Positions 35,699 to 44,303 of a stretch of DNA of 64,000 bases are shown in pieces. The position numbers were made by a program, and so were the translations under genes. Under the pieces are notes generated by a model, which was not told the DNA's origin, did not search any database, and saw only the letters and a program-made list of their open reading frames with translations. Position 1 is the first letter of the stretch, and every line of letters begins with the position of its first letter. The DNA is taken from NCBI RefSeq assembly GCF_001941965.1, contig NZ_MKZO01000025.1, forward strand, positions 248,001 through 312,000. The letters are read 5' to 3'. The stretch comes from Pseudomonas putida (GTDB taxonomy: Bacteria > Pseudomonadota > Gammaproteobacteria > Pseudomonadales > Pseudomonadaceae).

Positions 35699-35884
35699 AT
35701 CAGGATTGATGGGCTTCCAGCGAACATTGCTCGTTTTTTAAACAGATTTGGAATACGCCCGGCGCTGCTGAGAGCGCATCGCTCCTGGCAAAGGTTCTCG
35801 AACGCGGGGACATGCTTGGATGATCCGTGCATTTTCCCGCAAGTTAGGCATAATACCTGGCTTCGATTTTGATCAGTCCTTCTT

Positions 35885-36523
35885 ATGCAGAAAGAACCTC
35901 GCAAGGTCCGTGAATTTCGTCGCCGTGAGCAAGAGATTCTCGATACCGCCCTCAAGCTGTTTCTCGAACAGGGTGAAGACAGCGTCACCGTCGAGATGAT
36001 CGCTGATGCTGTGGGTATCGGCAAAGGCACGATCTACAAGCACTTCAAGTCCAAGGCGGAGATCTACCTGCGCCTGATGCTCGACTACGAGCGCGATTTG
36101 AACCAGTTGCTGCACTCCGCCGATGTCGACCGTGACAAGGAAGCCCTGTCGCGCGCCTACTTCGAATTCCGCATGCGCGATCCACAGCGTTACCGCCTGT
36201 TCGATCGCCTGGAAGAGAAAGTGGTCAAGGGCCATCAGGTGCCGGAGATGGTCGAGGAACTGCACAAGATCCGCGCCTCCAACTTCGACCGCCTGACCCT
36301 GCTGATCAAGGGCCGCATCAGCGAAGGCAAGCTCGAGGACGTACCGCCGTACTTCCACTACTGCGCCGCCTGGGCGCTGGTGCATGGCGCGGTGGCGCTG
36401 TATCACTCGCCGTTCTGGAGCAACGTCCTGGAAGACCAGGAAGGCTTCTTCCAGTTCCTGATGGACATCGGCGTGCGCATGGGCAACAAGCGCAAGCGTG
36501 ACCCGGAGCCGTCCGCCAGCTGA
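35885..36523 (+). CDS. TetR-family transcriptional regulator
   Basis: 212 aa. N-terminal HTH: EQEILDTALKLFLEQGEDSVTVEMIADAVGIGKGTIYKHFKSKAEI (about 15-60), then a helical ligand domain and a basic tail. In the PAO1 order it would be PA2957. Targets unknown; the gene is followed by a hairpin and the MoaA-like gene. The 180 bp upstream of it on the plus strand contain a GCATAATACC near 35849 that may be a -10. Confidence 0.88.
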   Translation: MQKEPRKVREFRRREQEILDTALKLFLEQGEDSVTVEMIADAVGIGKGTIYKHFKSKAEIYLRLMLDYERDLNQLLHSADVDRDKEALSRAYFEFRMRDPQRYRLFDRLEEKVVKGHQVPEMVEELHKIRASNFDRLTLLIKGRISEGKLEDVPPYFHYCAAWALVHGAVALYHSPFWSNVLEDQEGFFQFLMDIGVRMGNKRKRDPEPSAS

Positions 36524-36587
36524 TATCCGCTGGCGACACGTCCGCTATTGGATGCGACGGCACAGGAATATACTTGGAGGGTAGGCT

Positions 36588-36620
36588 TGCAAAAACCTGA
36601 TTTTTGAGTCAGGTTTTGCA
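36588..36620. terminator. Hairpin between tetR and the MoaA-like gene
   Basis: Inverted repeat TGCAAAAACCTGA / TCAGGTTTTGCA around TTTTTGAG. It lacks a terminal T-run on the plus strand, so termination is uncertain. Confidence 0.45.
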
Positions 36621-36649
36621 GGCCCGATTCACCCATGCCGGAGTAATCC

Positions 36650-37618
36650 ATGATCGTCGACCGTCAAGGCAGGCGTTTTCGCAATCTGCGTGTCAGCCTT
36701 ACCGCCGCCTGCAACTACGCGTGCACCTACTGCGTGCCCGACGGCAAGCGCCTGGTCGCCGCCCAGGACGAACTCTCCGCCGAGGCTATGGCCCGTGGCG
36801 TGGCCTGGTTGATCGAGGCGGCCGGCATCGAGCGTTTGCGGGTGACGGGGGGCGAGCCGCTGGTCAGTCCCAAGCTGGAAACCTTCCTGACCACCGTGGC
36901 CGGCTTCGGCCTCGACGACATCAGCCTGACCACCAATGGCCAGTTGCTTGCGCGCAAGCTGCCGCTGCTGGTGGATGTTGGCATCCGCCGTCTCAACGTG
37001 TCCCTCGATACCCTCGATCCCCAGGCCTTCCGTGCCATTGCCCGCGGTGGCGATCTGGCGACGGTGCTCGACGGCATGGCCCAGGCGTCGGCGGCGGGCA
37101 TGAACATCAAGGTCAACATGGTGCCGCTGCGCGGGCAGAATCTTGACCAGGTCCTGCCGCTGCTGGAGTACTGCCTGGAGCACGGCTACGAGTTGCGCTT
37201 CATCGAACTGATGCGCATGGGCCATCTGGCCCGGGACAACAATGCCTTCCTGCAGCAGTTCGTCGGTCTGGAAACCTTGCTGCAGGTGATCGGCGAGCGC
37301 TATGAGTATGCCCAGGCCGAAGCGCCGATCGACGCCACCGCCTTGCGCTACCGCATCCCGGGGCAGGGCTGCTTCGGGGTGATCGCCAACGAAAGCGTGC
37401 CGTTCTGCCGGACCTGTTCCCGCCTGCGCCTGTCCTCCACCGGCTGGTTGCACGGCTGCCTGTCGTCAAGCAACCGCCACTACATCGGCGACCTTCTCGA
37501 TCGTCCTCGCCACCTGGCCCTCCCGGCCTTGCAGGGCCTGCTGGTCAAGGCCATCGGCGACAAGCAGAGCGTGGCCTTCTCTGGCGGCGCGACTGTGATG
37601 AAGATCATCGGCGGCTAA
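36650..37618 (+). CDS. MoaA-like radical SAM protein
   Basis: 322 aa. N-terminal 4Fe-4S site CNYACTYC (Cys21, Cys25, Cys28), VTGGEP (65-70), NVSLDTL (116-122), C-terminal second-cluster site CRTCSRLRLSSTGWLHGC (Cys253, Cys256, Cys270), and a GG end. This is the full MoaA layout (GTP 3',8-cyclase, molybdopterin step 1), so activity is plausible. Oddities: the region FIELMRMGHLARDNN (184-198) differs from the usual FIEFMP loop, and no other molybdopterin gene is near. It may be a second, diverged MoaA or a related cyclase. Confidence 0.85.
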   Translation: MIVDRQGRRFRNLRVSLTAACNYACTYCVPDGKRLVAAQDELSAEAMARGVAWLIEAAGIERLRVTGGEPLVSPKLETFLTTVAGFGLDDISLTTNGQLLARKLPLLVDVGIRRLNVSLDTLDPQAFRAIARGGDLATVLDGMAQASAAGMNIKVNMVPLRGQNLDQVLPLLEYCLEHGYELRFIELMRMGHLARDNNAFLQQFVGLETLLQVIGERYEYAQAEAPIDATALRYRIPGQGCFGVIANESVPFCRTCSRLRLSSTGWLHGCLSSSNRHYIGDLLDRPRHLALPALQGLLVKAIGDKQSVAFSGGATVMKIIGG

Positions 37619-37695
37619 TCCTCCAATCAATCTGGAACAGAACCTGCATCAGCGGGCTGTTCGCCGGTTTTCCGTCGCCGGCCTCTGGAGGAAAG

Positions 37696-38298
37696 ATGCG
37701 TAGCCTGGTTCTGCTGCTGGCGTTCATCACGCTGGGCGGCTGCATGACTGTCAGCGACATGGGTGAGGCCACCCGTTATCACATGAGTGATGCCGGCTTC
37801 CTGGATCACGCCAACACCCAGCGCTCGATGTCGCTGCGCCTGCAACCCGACTCGTTCATTTTCATTGCCCAGGGGGTGTTCGTGCCGCCGGGCCGGGCGT
37901 ATCCGCGTCCCAACGTGGTGGCGGAGGAGGCCTTCAAGGGCTTCGTCGAATACTTCCCGCTGGTGCGTCGCGCGCAAGGGCCGATTGGCCTGGAGGATGC
38001 GCTGGCTGAAGCTCGCTCCGTCGGCGCCCACTACCTGCTCTACACCCGTTTCGCCCGGGCGGACAACCGCATCGGCAACGGCGACGAGTGGTATGACGAA
38101 CAGGCCGTGGATCGCCTCGGCATCGATACCGGCACCATTCAGATGATGCTGATCGAAACCAGCACCCGCTACCTGATAGACACCGCGCGTATCCACACCC
38201 GTGGCGGTTTGCTGACGTTCCACGACAACAAGCCGGAAGATTTGATTGGTCCTCCCCTGGAAGACTACGCTCGTGCCTTGTTGGGCTTGAGCAACTGA
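37696..38298 (+). CDS. DUF4823 lipoprotein
   Basis: 200 aa. Lipoprotein signal with lipobox TLGGC (Cys16), then a globular domain with ALAEARSVGAHYLLYTRFARADNRIGNGDEW, typical of DUF4823. Met at +2 argues for outer-membrane sorting. Function unknown. A good GGAGGAAAG site precedes the start; DUF1285 follows 12 bases later. Confidence 0.88.
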   Translation: MRSLVLLLAFITLGGCMTVSDMGEATRYHMSDAGFLDHANTQRSMSLRLQPDSFIFIAQGVFVPPGRAYPRPNVVAEEAFKGFVEYFPLVRRAQGPIGLEDALAEARSVGAHYLLYTRFARADNRIGNGDEWYDEQAVDRLGIDTGTIQMMLIETSTRYLIDTARIHTRGGLLTFHDNKPEDLIGPPLEDYARALLGLSN

Positions 38299-38310
38299 GG
38301 AGTATCGAAC

Positions 38311-38871
38311 ATGGCTGACACGGGCAAGGCCGGTGACCTGCTGGCGCAAATCCCCAAGGCGGAAAAAGGCTTGCCGCCCGTGCACCTGTGGAATCCGGAT
38401 TTCTGCGGCGATATCGACATGCGTATCGCCCGGGATGGCACCTGGTTCTACCAGGGTACGCCGATCGGCCGCAAACCCATGGTGCGCCTGTTCTCCACCA
38501 TCATTCGCCGTGACGCTGACGATTACTTCCTGGTAACGCCGGTGGAGAAGGTCGGGATCAAGGTCGATGATGCGCCGTTCGTGGCGGTCAGCGTGGACGT
38601 GCAGGGCAGTGGCGAGGCGCAGGTGCTGCGTTTTACCAGCAATGTCGAGGATCAGGTCGAGGCCGGTCCCGGGCATCCGCTGCGTTTCGTCATCGATCCC
38701 GTGACCCAGGAGCCATCGCCCTACGTGCATATGCGCGCCAATCTCGAAGCGCTGATCCATCGCAATGTGTTCTACGAACTGGTGGAGCTGGCGGTGTCTC
38801 GTGAGATCGAAGGCGAGGCCTGGCTCGGCGTGTGGAGTTCCGGAGAGTTCTATCCGATCGGGCGGCTTTGA
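38311..38871 (+). CDS. DUF1285 domain protein
   Basis: 186 aa cytoplasmic protein with the DUF1285 signature (HLWNPDFCGDIDMRIARDGTWFYQGTPIGRKPMVRLFS). Structures of this family are known but no function. Same operon as the DUF4823 lipoprotein. The stop codon abuts a palindromic repeat. Confidence 0.9.
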   Translation: MADTGKAGDLLAQIPKAEKGLPPVHLWNPDFCGDIDMRIARDGTWFYQGTPIGRKPMVRLFSTIIRRDADDYFLVTPVEKVGIKVDDAPFVAVSVDVQGSGEAQVLRFTSNVEDQVEAGPGHPLRFVIDPVTQEPSPYVHMRANLEALIHRNVFYELVELAVSREIEGEAWLGVWSSGEFYPIGRL

Positions 38872-38960
38872 GCTGCAAGCCGTAAGTCTCAAGCTGCAAG
38901 AAAAAGCGATTGCGCCGCTGACTGCTTTTTCTTACGGCTTGAAGCTTGCAGCTTGCGGCT
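38871..38960. repeat. Palindromic repeat, AAGCTGCAAG family, copy 2
   Basis: Arms AGCTGCAAGCCGTAAGTCTC... and ...GGCTTGAAGCTTGCAGCTT with AAAAAGC/GCTTTTT inside. It begins at the last base of the DUF1285 stop. Same family as 3342-3421. Confidence 0.75.
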
Positions 38961-38967
38961 GAAATAA

Positions 38968-39000
38968 AAAACCTCCAGTGCTTACGCATCTGGAGGTTTT
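38968..39000 (-). terminator. Terminator of tRNA-Asn
   Basis: AAAACCTCCAG / CTGGAGGTTTT stem, with a longer T-run on the minus strand (TTTTTTATTT), immediately after the tRNA-Asn 3' end; probably also ends the DUF1285 transcript. Confidence 0.85.
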
Positions 39001-39007
39001 CAGTATT

Positions 39008-39083
39008 TGGCTCCGCGACCTGGACTCGAACCAGGGACCCAATGATTAACAGTCATTTGCTCTACCGACTGAGCTATCGCGGA
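39008..39083 (-). tRNA. tRNA-Asn (GUU)
   Basis: 76 bases on the minus strand, acceptor TCCGCGA/TCGCGGA, anticodon loop CTGTTAA (GTT), encoded CCA. Lies at the junction of two gene-order blocks. Confidence 0.97.
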
Positions 39084-39144
39084 ATCTGTGGCGTATCTTA
39101 CTGATTACCAAAGGGAAGTCAAGCTTCCCCTTGGCAAATATCGC

Positions 39145-40341
39145 TTACAGCACGTCGACGATGGCTTTGGTCACTACGTGGATGTTGCTCTGGTTCAGGG
39201 TGGCCACGCAGATGCGGCCGGTGTCCAGGGCGTAGATGCCGTATTCGTTCTTCAGCCGCGCCACTTGCTCAACGCTCAGGCCCGAGTAGGAGAACATGCC
39301 GCGCTGGCGGCCGACGAAGCTGAAATCACGCTTGGCACCGTATTCGGCCAGCAGTTCGACCATCTGCTTGCGCATGCCGTGGATGCGGCCACGCATTTCG
39401 CCCAGCTCGGTTTCCCACATCTGACGCAGCTCGGCGCTGTTCAGCACGGCAGCGACGATGCTGGCGCCGTGGGTTGGCGGGTTGGAGTAGGTGGTGCGGA
39501 TCACGCGCTTGACCTGCGACAGCACACGAGCGCTTTCTTCCTTGGCGCTGGTGACGATCGACAGGGCGCCGACGCGCTCGCCGTACAGCGAGAACGATTT
39601 GGAGAACGAGCTGGAAACGAAGAACTCCAGGCCCGACTCGGCGAACAGGCGCACGGCGAAGGCGTCTTCGGCGATGCCGTCGCCAAAGCCCTGGTAGGCC
39701 ATGTCGAGGAATGGCACGTGGCCCTTGGCCTTGACCACTTCCAGAACGTTTTTCCAGTCCTGCAGGCTCAGGTCGACGCCGGTCGGGTTATGGCAGCAGG
39801 CGTGGAGGACGATGATCGAACCCGATGGCAGGTTGTTCAGGTCTTCCAGCATGCCGGCGCGGTTGACGTCGTTGCTCGGGGCGTCGTAGTAGCGGTAGTT
39901 CTGCACCGGGAAGCCGGCGGTTTCGAACAGCGCGCGGTGGTTTTCCCAGCTCGGGTCGCTGATGGCGACGACGGCGTTCGGCGACAGTTGCTTGAGGAAG
40001 TCGGCACCGATCTTCAGGGCGCCGGTACCACCGACGGCCTGCACGGTGACCACGCGGCCTTCGGCCAGCAGCGGCGACTCGGCACCGAACAGCAGTTTCT
40101 GCACGGCCTGGTCGTAGGCGGCGATACCGTCGATCGGCAGGTAGCCGCGGGAAGCGTGCTGGGCGGCACGTTGGGTTTCGGCTTCGATGACCGCACGCAG
40201 CAGTGGGATGCGTCCTTCTTCGTTGCAGTAAACGCCTACGCCGAGGTTGACTTTCTCGGTACGGGTGTCGGCGTTGAATGCTTCGTTGAGGCCCAGAATG
40301 GGATCGCGTGGTGCCAGCTCGACAGCGGAAAACAGGCTCAT
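39145..40341 (-). CDS. Aspartate/aromatic amino acid aminotransferase (TyrB/AspC type)
   Basis: 398 aa class I PLP aminotransferase. PLP Lys248 in SSSFSKSFSLYGERVG, Asp213 in FLDMAYQGFG, HNPTG at 184-188 and the substrate Arg region near the C-terminus. Class Ialpha sequences (MSLFSAVELAPRDPILGLNEAF) use aspartate, Phe and Tyr. Divergent from uvrB by 285 bp; the gap shows a TATACT on the minus strand near 40428 and the LexA site for uvrB. Confidence 0.93.
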   Translation of the reverse strand: MSLFSAVELAPRDPILGLNEAFNADTRTEKVNLGVGVYCNEEGRIPLLRAVIEAETQRAAQHASRGYLPIDGIAAYDQAVQKLLFGAESPLLAEGRVVTVQAVGGTGALKIGADFLKQLSPNAVVAISDPSWENHRALFETAGFPVQNYRYYDAPSNDVNRAGMLEDLNNLPSGSIIVLHACCHNPTGVDLSLQDWKNVLEVVKAKGHVPFLDMAYQGFGDGIAEDAFAVRLFAESGLEFFVSSSFSKSFSLYGERVGALSIVTSAKEESARVLSQVKRVIRTTYSNPPTHGASIVAAVLNSAELRQMWETELGEMRGRIHGMRKQMVELLAEYGAKRDFSFVGRQRGMFSYSGLSVEQVARLKNEYGIYALDTGRICVATLNQSNIHVVTKAIVDVL

Positions 40342-40577
40342 TATTACCTTGGCTCTGAATGGAGGGTGAGTAGGGTCCGCACGCTCCAGCCGAATGCACT
40401 AGAGCGGTGCACAAACGGGGAGTCAGTATAGTGATACCGCTCGGTCACGGCGACAGTCTGCCGCAGCTTTTCCGGCTGTTTCCGGGAATATTTTTCGACC
40501 GTTAGTCGAATCCCCCGGTCAACCGTGGGTGCCCGGTCTTGAAACTGGCGCAGAGCGCCTTTAATTGGGTATAACTA

Positions 40578-40593
40578 CTGGCTAAAAATACAG
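40578..40593 (+). promoter_or_regulatory. LexA box of uvrB
   Basis: CTGGCTAAAAATACAG matches the gammaproteobacterial SOS box CTG-N10-CAG with the consensus ATACAG half. It lies 33 bases upstream of uvrB, overlapping the expected core promoter. Confidence 0.82.
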
Positions 40594-40626
40594 TTAGCTG
40601 TATCCGCACTTGCGCAGAGGTCCGTC

Positions 40627-42642
40627 ATGTCCGAGTTTCAACTGGTCACCCGTTTCCAGCCGGCCGGCGATCAGCCGGAAGCCATCCGCCTGATGGTCGA
40701 AGGCATCGAGGCGGGCCTGGCGCACCAGACCCTGCTCGGCGTGACCGGCTCGGGCAAGACCTTCAGCATCGCCAACGTCATCGCCCAGGTGCAGCGCCCG
40801 ACCCTGGTGCTGGCGCCGAACAAGACCCTCGCCGCGCAGCTGTATGGCGAGTTCAAGGCGTTCTTCCCGAACAACTCGGTCGAGTATTTCGTTTCCTATT
40901 ACGACTACTACCAGCCGGAAGCCTATGTGCCGTCGTCGGACACCTTCATCGAGAAGGACGCCTCGATCAACGACCATATCGAGCAGATGCGCCTGTCGGC
41001 CACCAAGGCCCTGCTGGAGCGGCGCGACGCCATCATCGTCACCACGGTGTCCTGCATCTACGGTCTGGGCAGCCCGGAAACCTACCTGAAGATGGTCCTG
41101 CACATCGACCGCGGCGACAAGCTCGACCAGCGCGCCTTGCTGCGCCGCCTGGCCGACCTGCAATACACCCGCAACGAAATGGACTTTGCCCGCGCCACCT
41201 TCCGCGTGCGTGGCGATGTGATCGACGTGTTCCCGGCCGAATCGGACCTGGAAGCCATCCGCATCGAGTTGTTCGACGACGAGGTGGAAAACCTCTCGGC
41301 CTTCGATCCGCTGACCGGCGAAGTGATCCGCAAACTGCCGCGTTTCACCTTCTACCCCAAGAGCCACTACGTCACCCCGCGGGAAACCCTGCTGGAGGCG
41401 GTGGACGGGATCAAGGACGAGCTCAAGGACCGCCTGGAGTACCTGCACAAGGCCAACAAGCTGGTGGAAGCCCAGCGCCTGGAACAGCGCACCCGCTTCG
41501 ACCTGGAGATGATCCTCGAGCTGGGCTACTGCAACGGCATCGAAAACTACTCGCGCTACCTCTCGGGCCGCCCGGCCGGTGCGCCGCCGCCGACCTTGTA
41601 CGACTACCTGCCGCCGGATGCGCTGCTGGTAATCGACGAATCCCACGTCAGCGTTCCGCAGGTCGGGGCGATGTACAAGGGCGACCGTTCGCGCAAGGAA
41701 ACCCTGGTGGAATACGGCTTCCGCCTGCCCTCGGCGCTGGACAACCGGCCGATGCGCTTCGACGAGTGGGAGAGCGTCAGCCCGCAGACCATTTTCGTGT
41801 CCGCGACCCCGGGGCCTTACGAGGCGGAACATGCCGGCCGTGTGGTCGAGCAGGTGGTGCGGCCGACCGGCCTGGTCGACCCGCAGGTGGAAATCCGCCC
41901 GGCGCTGACCCAGGTCGACGACCTGCTCTCGGAAATCCGCAAGCGCGTGGCGCTGGAAGAGCGCGTGCTGGTCACCACCCTGACCAAGCGCATGGCCGAG
42001 GACCTGACCGACTACCTCGCCGACCACGATGTCCGGGTGCGCTACCTGCACTCGGATATCGACACGGTGGAGCGGGTCGAGATCATCCGCGACCTGCGTC
42101 TGGGCACCTTCGATGTGCTGGTGGGGATCAACCTGCTGCGCGAGGGCCTGGACATGCCCGAGGTGTCGCTGGTGGCGATCCTCGATGCGGACAAGGAGGG
42201 CTTCCTGCGCTCCGAGCGTTCGTTGATCCAGACCATTGGTCGGGCGGCGCGCAACCTCAATGGCCGGGCGATTCTCTATGCCGACCAGATGACCGGTTCG
42301 ATGCAGCGGGCGATCGACGAGACCGAGCGGCGCCGGGAGAAGCAGATTGCCTTCAACGAGGCCAACGGCATCGTGCCCAAGGGTGTGGTCAAGGACATCA
42401 CCGACATCCTCGAAGGCGCCAATGTCCCTGGCTCGCGCAGCAAGAAGCGCAAGGGCATGGCCAAGGCGGCGGAGGAGAGTGCCAAGTACGAGGCCGAGCT
42501 GCGTTCGCCGGGGGAGATCACCAAGCGCATCAAGCAACTGGAAGAAAAGATGTACCAGCTGGCGCGGGACCTGGAGTTCGAAGCGGCGGCGCAGATGCGC
42601 GACGATATTGCCAAGTTGCGTGAGAAGCTGATTACTGCCTGA
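40627..42642 (+). CDS. uvrB: UvrABC excinuclease subunit B
   Basis: 671 aa damage-verifying helicase-like subunit. P-loop GVTGSGKTF at 38-46, beta-hairpin region YYQPEAYVPSSDTFIEKD, helicase motifs DESHVSVPQ and IGRAARN, and a C-terminal UVR motif (ELEEKMYQLARDLEFEAA region) for UvrC binding. SOS control through the upstream LexA box. Confidence 0.97.
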   Translation: MSEFQLVTRFQPAGDQPEAIRLMVEGIEAGLAHQTLLGVTGSGKTFSIANVIAQVQRPTLVLAPNKTLAAQLYGEFKAFFPNNSVEYFVSYYDYYQPEAYVPSSDTFIEKDASINDHIEQMRLSATKALLERRDAIIVTTVSCIYGLGSPETYLKMVLHIDRGDKLDQRALLRRLADLQYTRNEMDFARATFRVRGDVIDVFPAESDLEAIRIELFDDEVENLSAFDPLTGEVIRKLPRFTFYPKSHYVTPRETLLEAVDGIKDELKDRLEYLHKANKLVEAQRLEQRTRFDLEMILELGYCNGIENYSRYLSGRPAGAPPPTLYDYLPPDALLVIDESHVSVPQVGAMYKGDRSRKETLVEYGFRLPSALDNRPMRFDEWESVSPQTIFVSATPGPYEAEHAGRVVEQVVRPTGLVDPQVEIRPALTQVDDLLSEIRKRVALEERVLVTTLTKRMAEDLTDYLADHDVRVRYLHSDIDTVERVEIIRDLRLGTFDVLVGINLLREGLDMPEVSLVAILDADKEGFLRSERSLIQTIGRAARNLNGRAILYADQMTGSMQRAIDETERRREKQIAFNEANGIVPKGVVKDITDILEGANVPGSRSKKRKGMAKAAEESAKYEAELRSPGEITKRIKQLEEKMYQLARDLEFEAAAQMRDDIAKLREKLITA

Positions 42643-42660
42643 AGTTCTTTATTGCTCTTG

Positions 42661-42747
42661 AGGGCCTCATCGCTGGCAAGCCAGCTCCCACAGGGTCTGC
42701 GGCGCACGCGATACCTGTGGGAGCTGGCTTGCCAGCGATAGGGCCCT
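42661..42747. repeat. Paired REP element, GGCC-flank subclass, copy 2
   Basis: AGGGCCTCATCGCTGGCAAG ... CTTGCCAGCGATAGGGCCCT with the arms pointing inward to CCTGTGGGAG; between convergent uvrB and the MFS gene. Confidence 0.92.
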
Positions 42748-42752
42748 GAAGG

Positions 42753-44303
42753 TCAATGCGCCTCTCCAGCCTTGAGCCCCTGCGGCAGCTTCCGGGTCAT
42801 CAACACCGCAATCATGCTGATCGCCAGCCCGATCCCGACAAAATGGAAGGCATCGTTGTACGCCATGATCAGCGCCTGCTGATGGGTGATCTCGCTCAAC
42901 CTTGCCAATGCCGCGCCATCGCTGCCCAGCTTCTCCGCCAGTTGCCCCAGGCGTTCCGCCACCTGCGGATTGGTCGGCACCACCGCTTCGCGCAGATAGT
43001 CGAAATACACTTTGGTCCGCGCATCCAGCAGCGTCGCCAGCAAGGCGATACCAATGGCCCCGCCAAGGTTGCGCAGGATATTGAACAGACTCGACGCCGA
43101 CCCCGCATCCTGCGCCTGGATATAGGCCGTGGCGATCAACGAGATGGTCACCATGATCATCGGCTGCCCCAGGGCACGAATGATCTGGATGTTGTTGAAC
43201 TGCGCCCCGGCAAAGTCCGGATTGAGTACCCCGGAGCTGAAGCTGGCAAAGCCGAACAGGCCAAAGCCCAGCGCACACAGCACCTTCGGCGGAATCACCT
43301 TCATCAGCTTGGGCACCAACGGGATCAGGAACAGCTGCGGAATCCCCATCCACATGATCACTTCGCCAATCTGCAAGGCGTTGTAGTTCTGGATCTGCGC
43401 CAGGTACAGCGGCAGCAGGTAGATCGAGCCATACAACCCGACCCCCATGCCCAGGCTGGCAATGCTCGACAGGCCGAAATTGCGGTTGCCCAGAATACGC
43501 AGGTTGATCAGCGGGTTGGGCCGGGAGAACTGGATGATGACGAAGGTGATCAGGCTGACCAGGGCAATACTGCCGAGGCCGACGATCAGGCTCGATTCCA
43601 GCCAGTCCTTGCGGTGGCCTTCCTCGAGGAACACCTGCAGGCAACCCAGGCCGACGCCCAGGGTGACGATGCCGGCGTAGTCCGTGCTTTTCAGCAGTTC
43701 CCAATGCGCTTCCTTCTTCTCCAGGCCGTACATCAGGCCGGCGATCATCAGCAACCCCGGCGGGATGTTGATGTAGAAGATGTACTCCCAGCCCCAGTTC
43801 TCCGTGAGCCAGCCGCCCAGCGCCGGGCCGATGGACGGGGCGAAGGTGGCGGTCATGGCAAACATCGCCATGCCCTTGGCGCGGTGGTGTTCCGGCAGCT
43901 TGATCAGGGTCAGGGTGAAGGCCAGGGGGATCAGTGCACCGCCGGTGAAGCCCTGCAGGGCGCGGAACAGGATCATGCTTTCCAGGTTCCAGGCCATGGA
44001 GCAGAGCAGCGACGACACCAGGAAGCCGAGCGACACCCACACCGCCAGGCGCCGCGCCGAGAGCAACTGCACCAGCCAGGCGGTCAGCGGGATCATGATG
44101 ATCTCGGCCACCAGATAGGACGTGGAAATCCACGAGCCTTCCTCCAGGGTCGCCGACAGCGCGCCCTGGATATCCTTTAGCGAGGCGTTGGTGATCTGGA
44201 TATCGAGCACGGCCATGAACGCACCGAGCATCGCACTCATGACCGCGATCCAGTCGCGCCGGCTCGGTTCGCCGACGGGACGGATCAGTTGATCACCGGC
44301 CAT
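42753..44303 (-). CDS. DHA2-family MFS multidrug exporter (EmrB type)
   Basis: 516 aa with about 14 hydrophobic helices (DHA2 class). Motif LDIQITNASLKDIQGAL in helix 1 (D-x-T/I-x-V/N-N/A-x-A-L) and GPALGGWL (motif C). ATG 44303 (MAGDQLIRPVGEPSRR) overlaps the HlyD gene end by 11 bases; the frame is open upstream. Pairs with the adaptor below; no outer-membrane factor gene is adjacent, so it would use a TolC-like protein elsewhere. Convergent with uvrB. Confidence 0.93.
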   Translation of the reverse strand: MAGDQLIRPVGEPSRRDWIAVMSAMLGAFMAVLDIQITNASLKDIQGALSATLEEGSWISTSYLVAEIIMIPLTAWLVQLLSARRLAVWVSLGFLVSSLLCSMAWNLESMILFRALQGFTGGALIPLAFTLTLIKLPEHHRAKGMAMFAMTATFAPSIGPALGGWLTENWGWEYIFYINIPPGLLMIAGLMYGLEKKEAHWELLKSTDYAGIVTLGVGLGCLQVFLEEGHRKDWLESSLIVGLGSIALVSLITFVIIQFSRPNPLINLRILGNRNFGLSSIASLGMGVGLYGSIYLLPLYLAQIQNYNALQIGEVIMWMGIPQLFLIPLVPKLMKVIPPKVLCALGFGLFGFASFSSGVLNPDFAGAQFNNIQIIRALGQPMIMVTISLIATAYIQAQDAGSASSLFNILRNLGGAIGIALLATLLDARTKVYFDYLREAVVPTNPQVAERLGQLAEKLGSDGAALARLSEITHQQALIMAYNDAFHFVGIGLAISMIAVLMTRKLPQGLKAGEAH

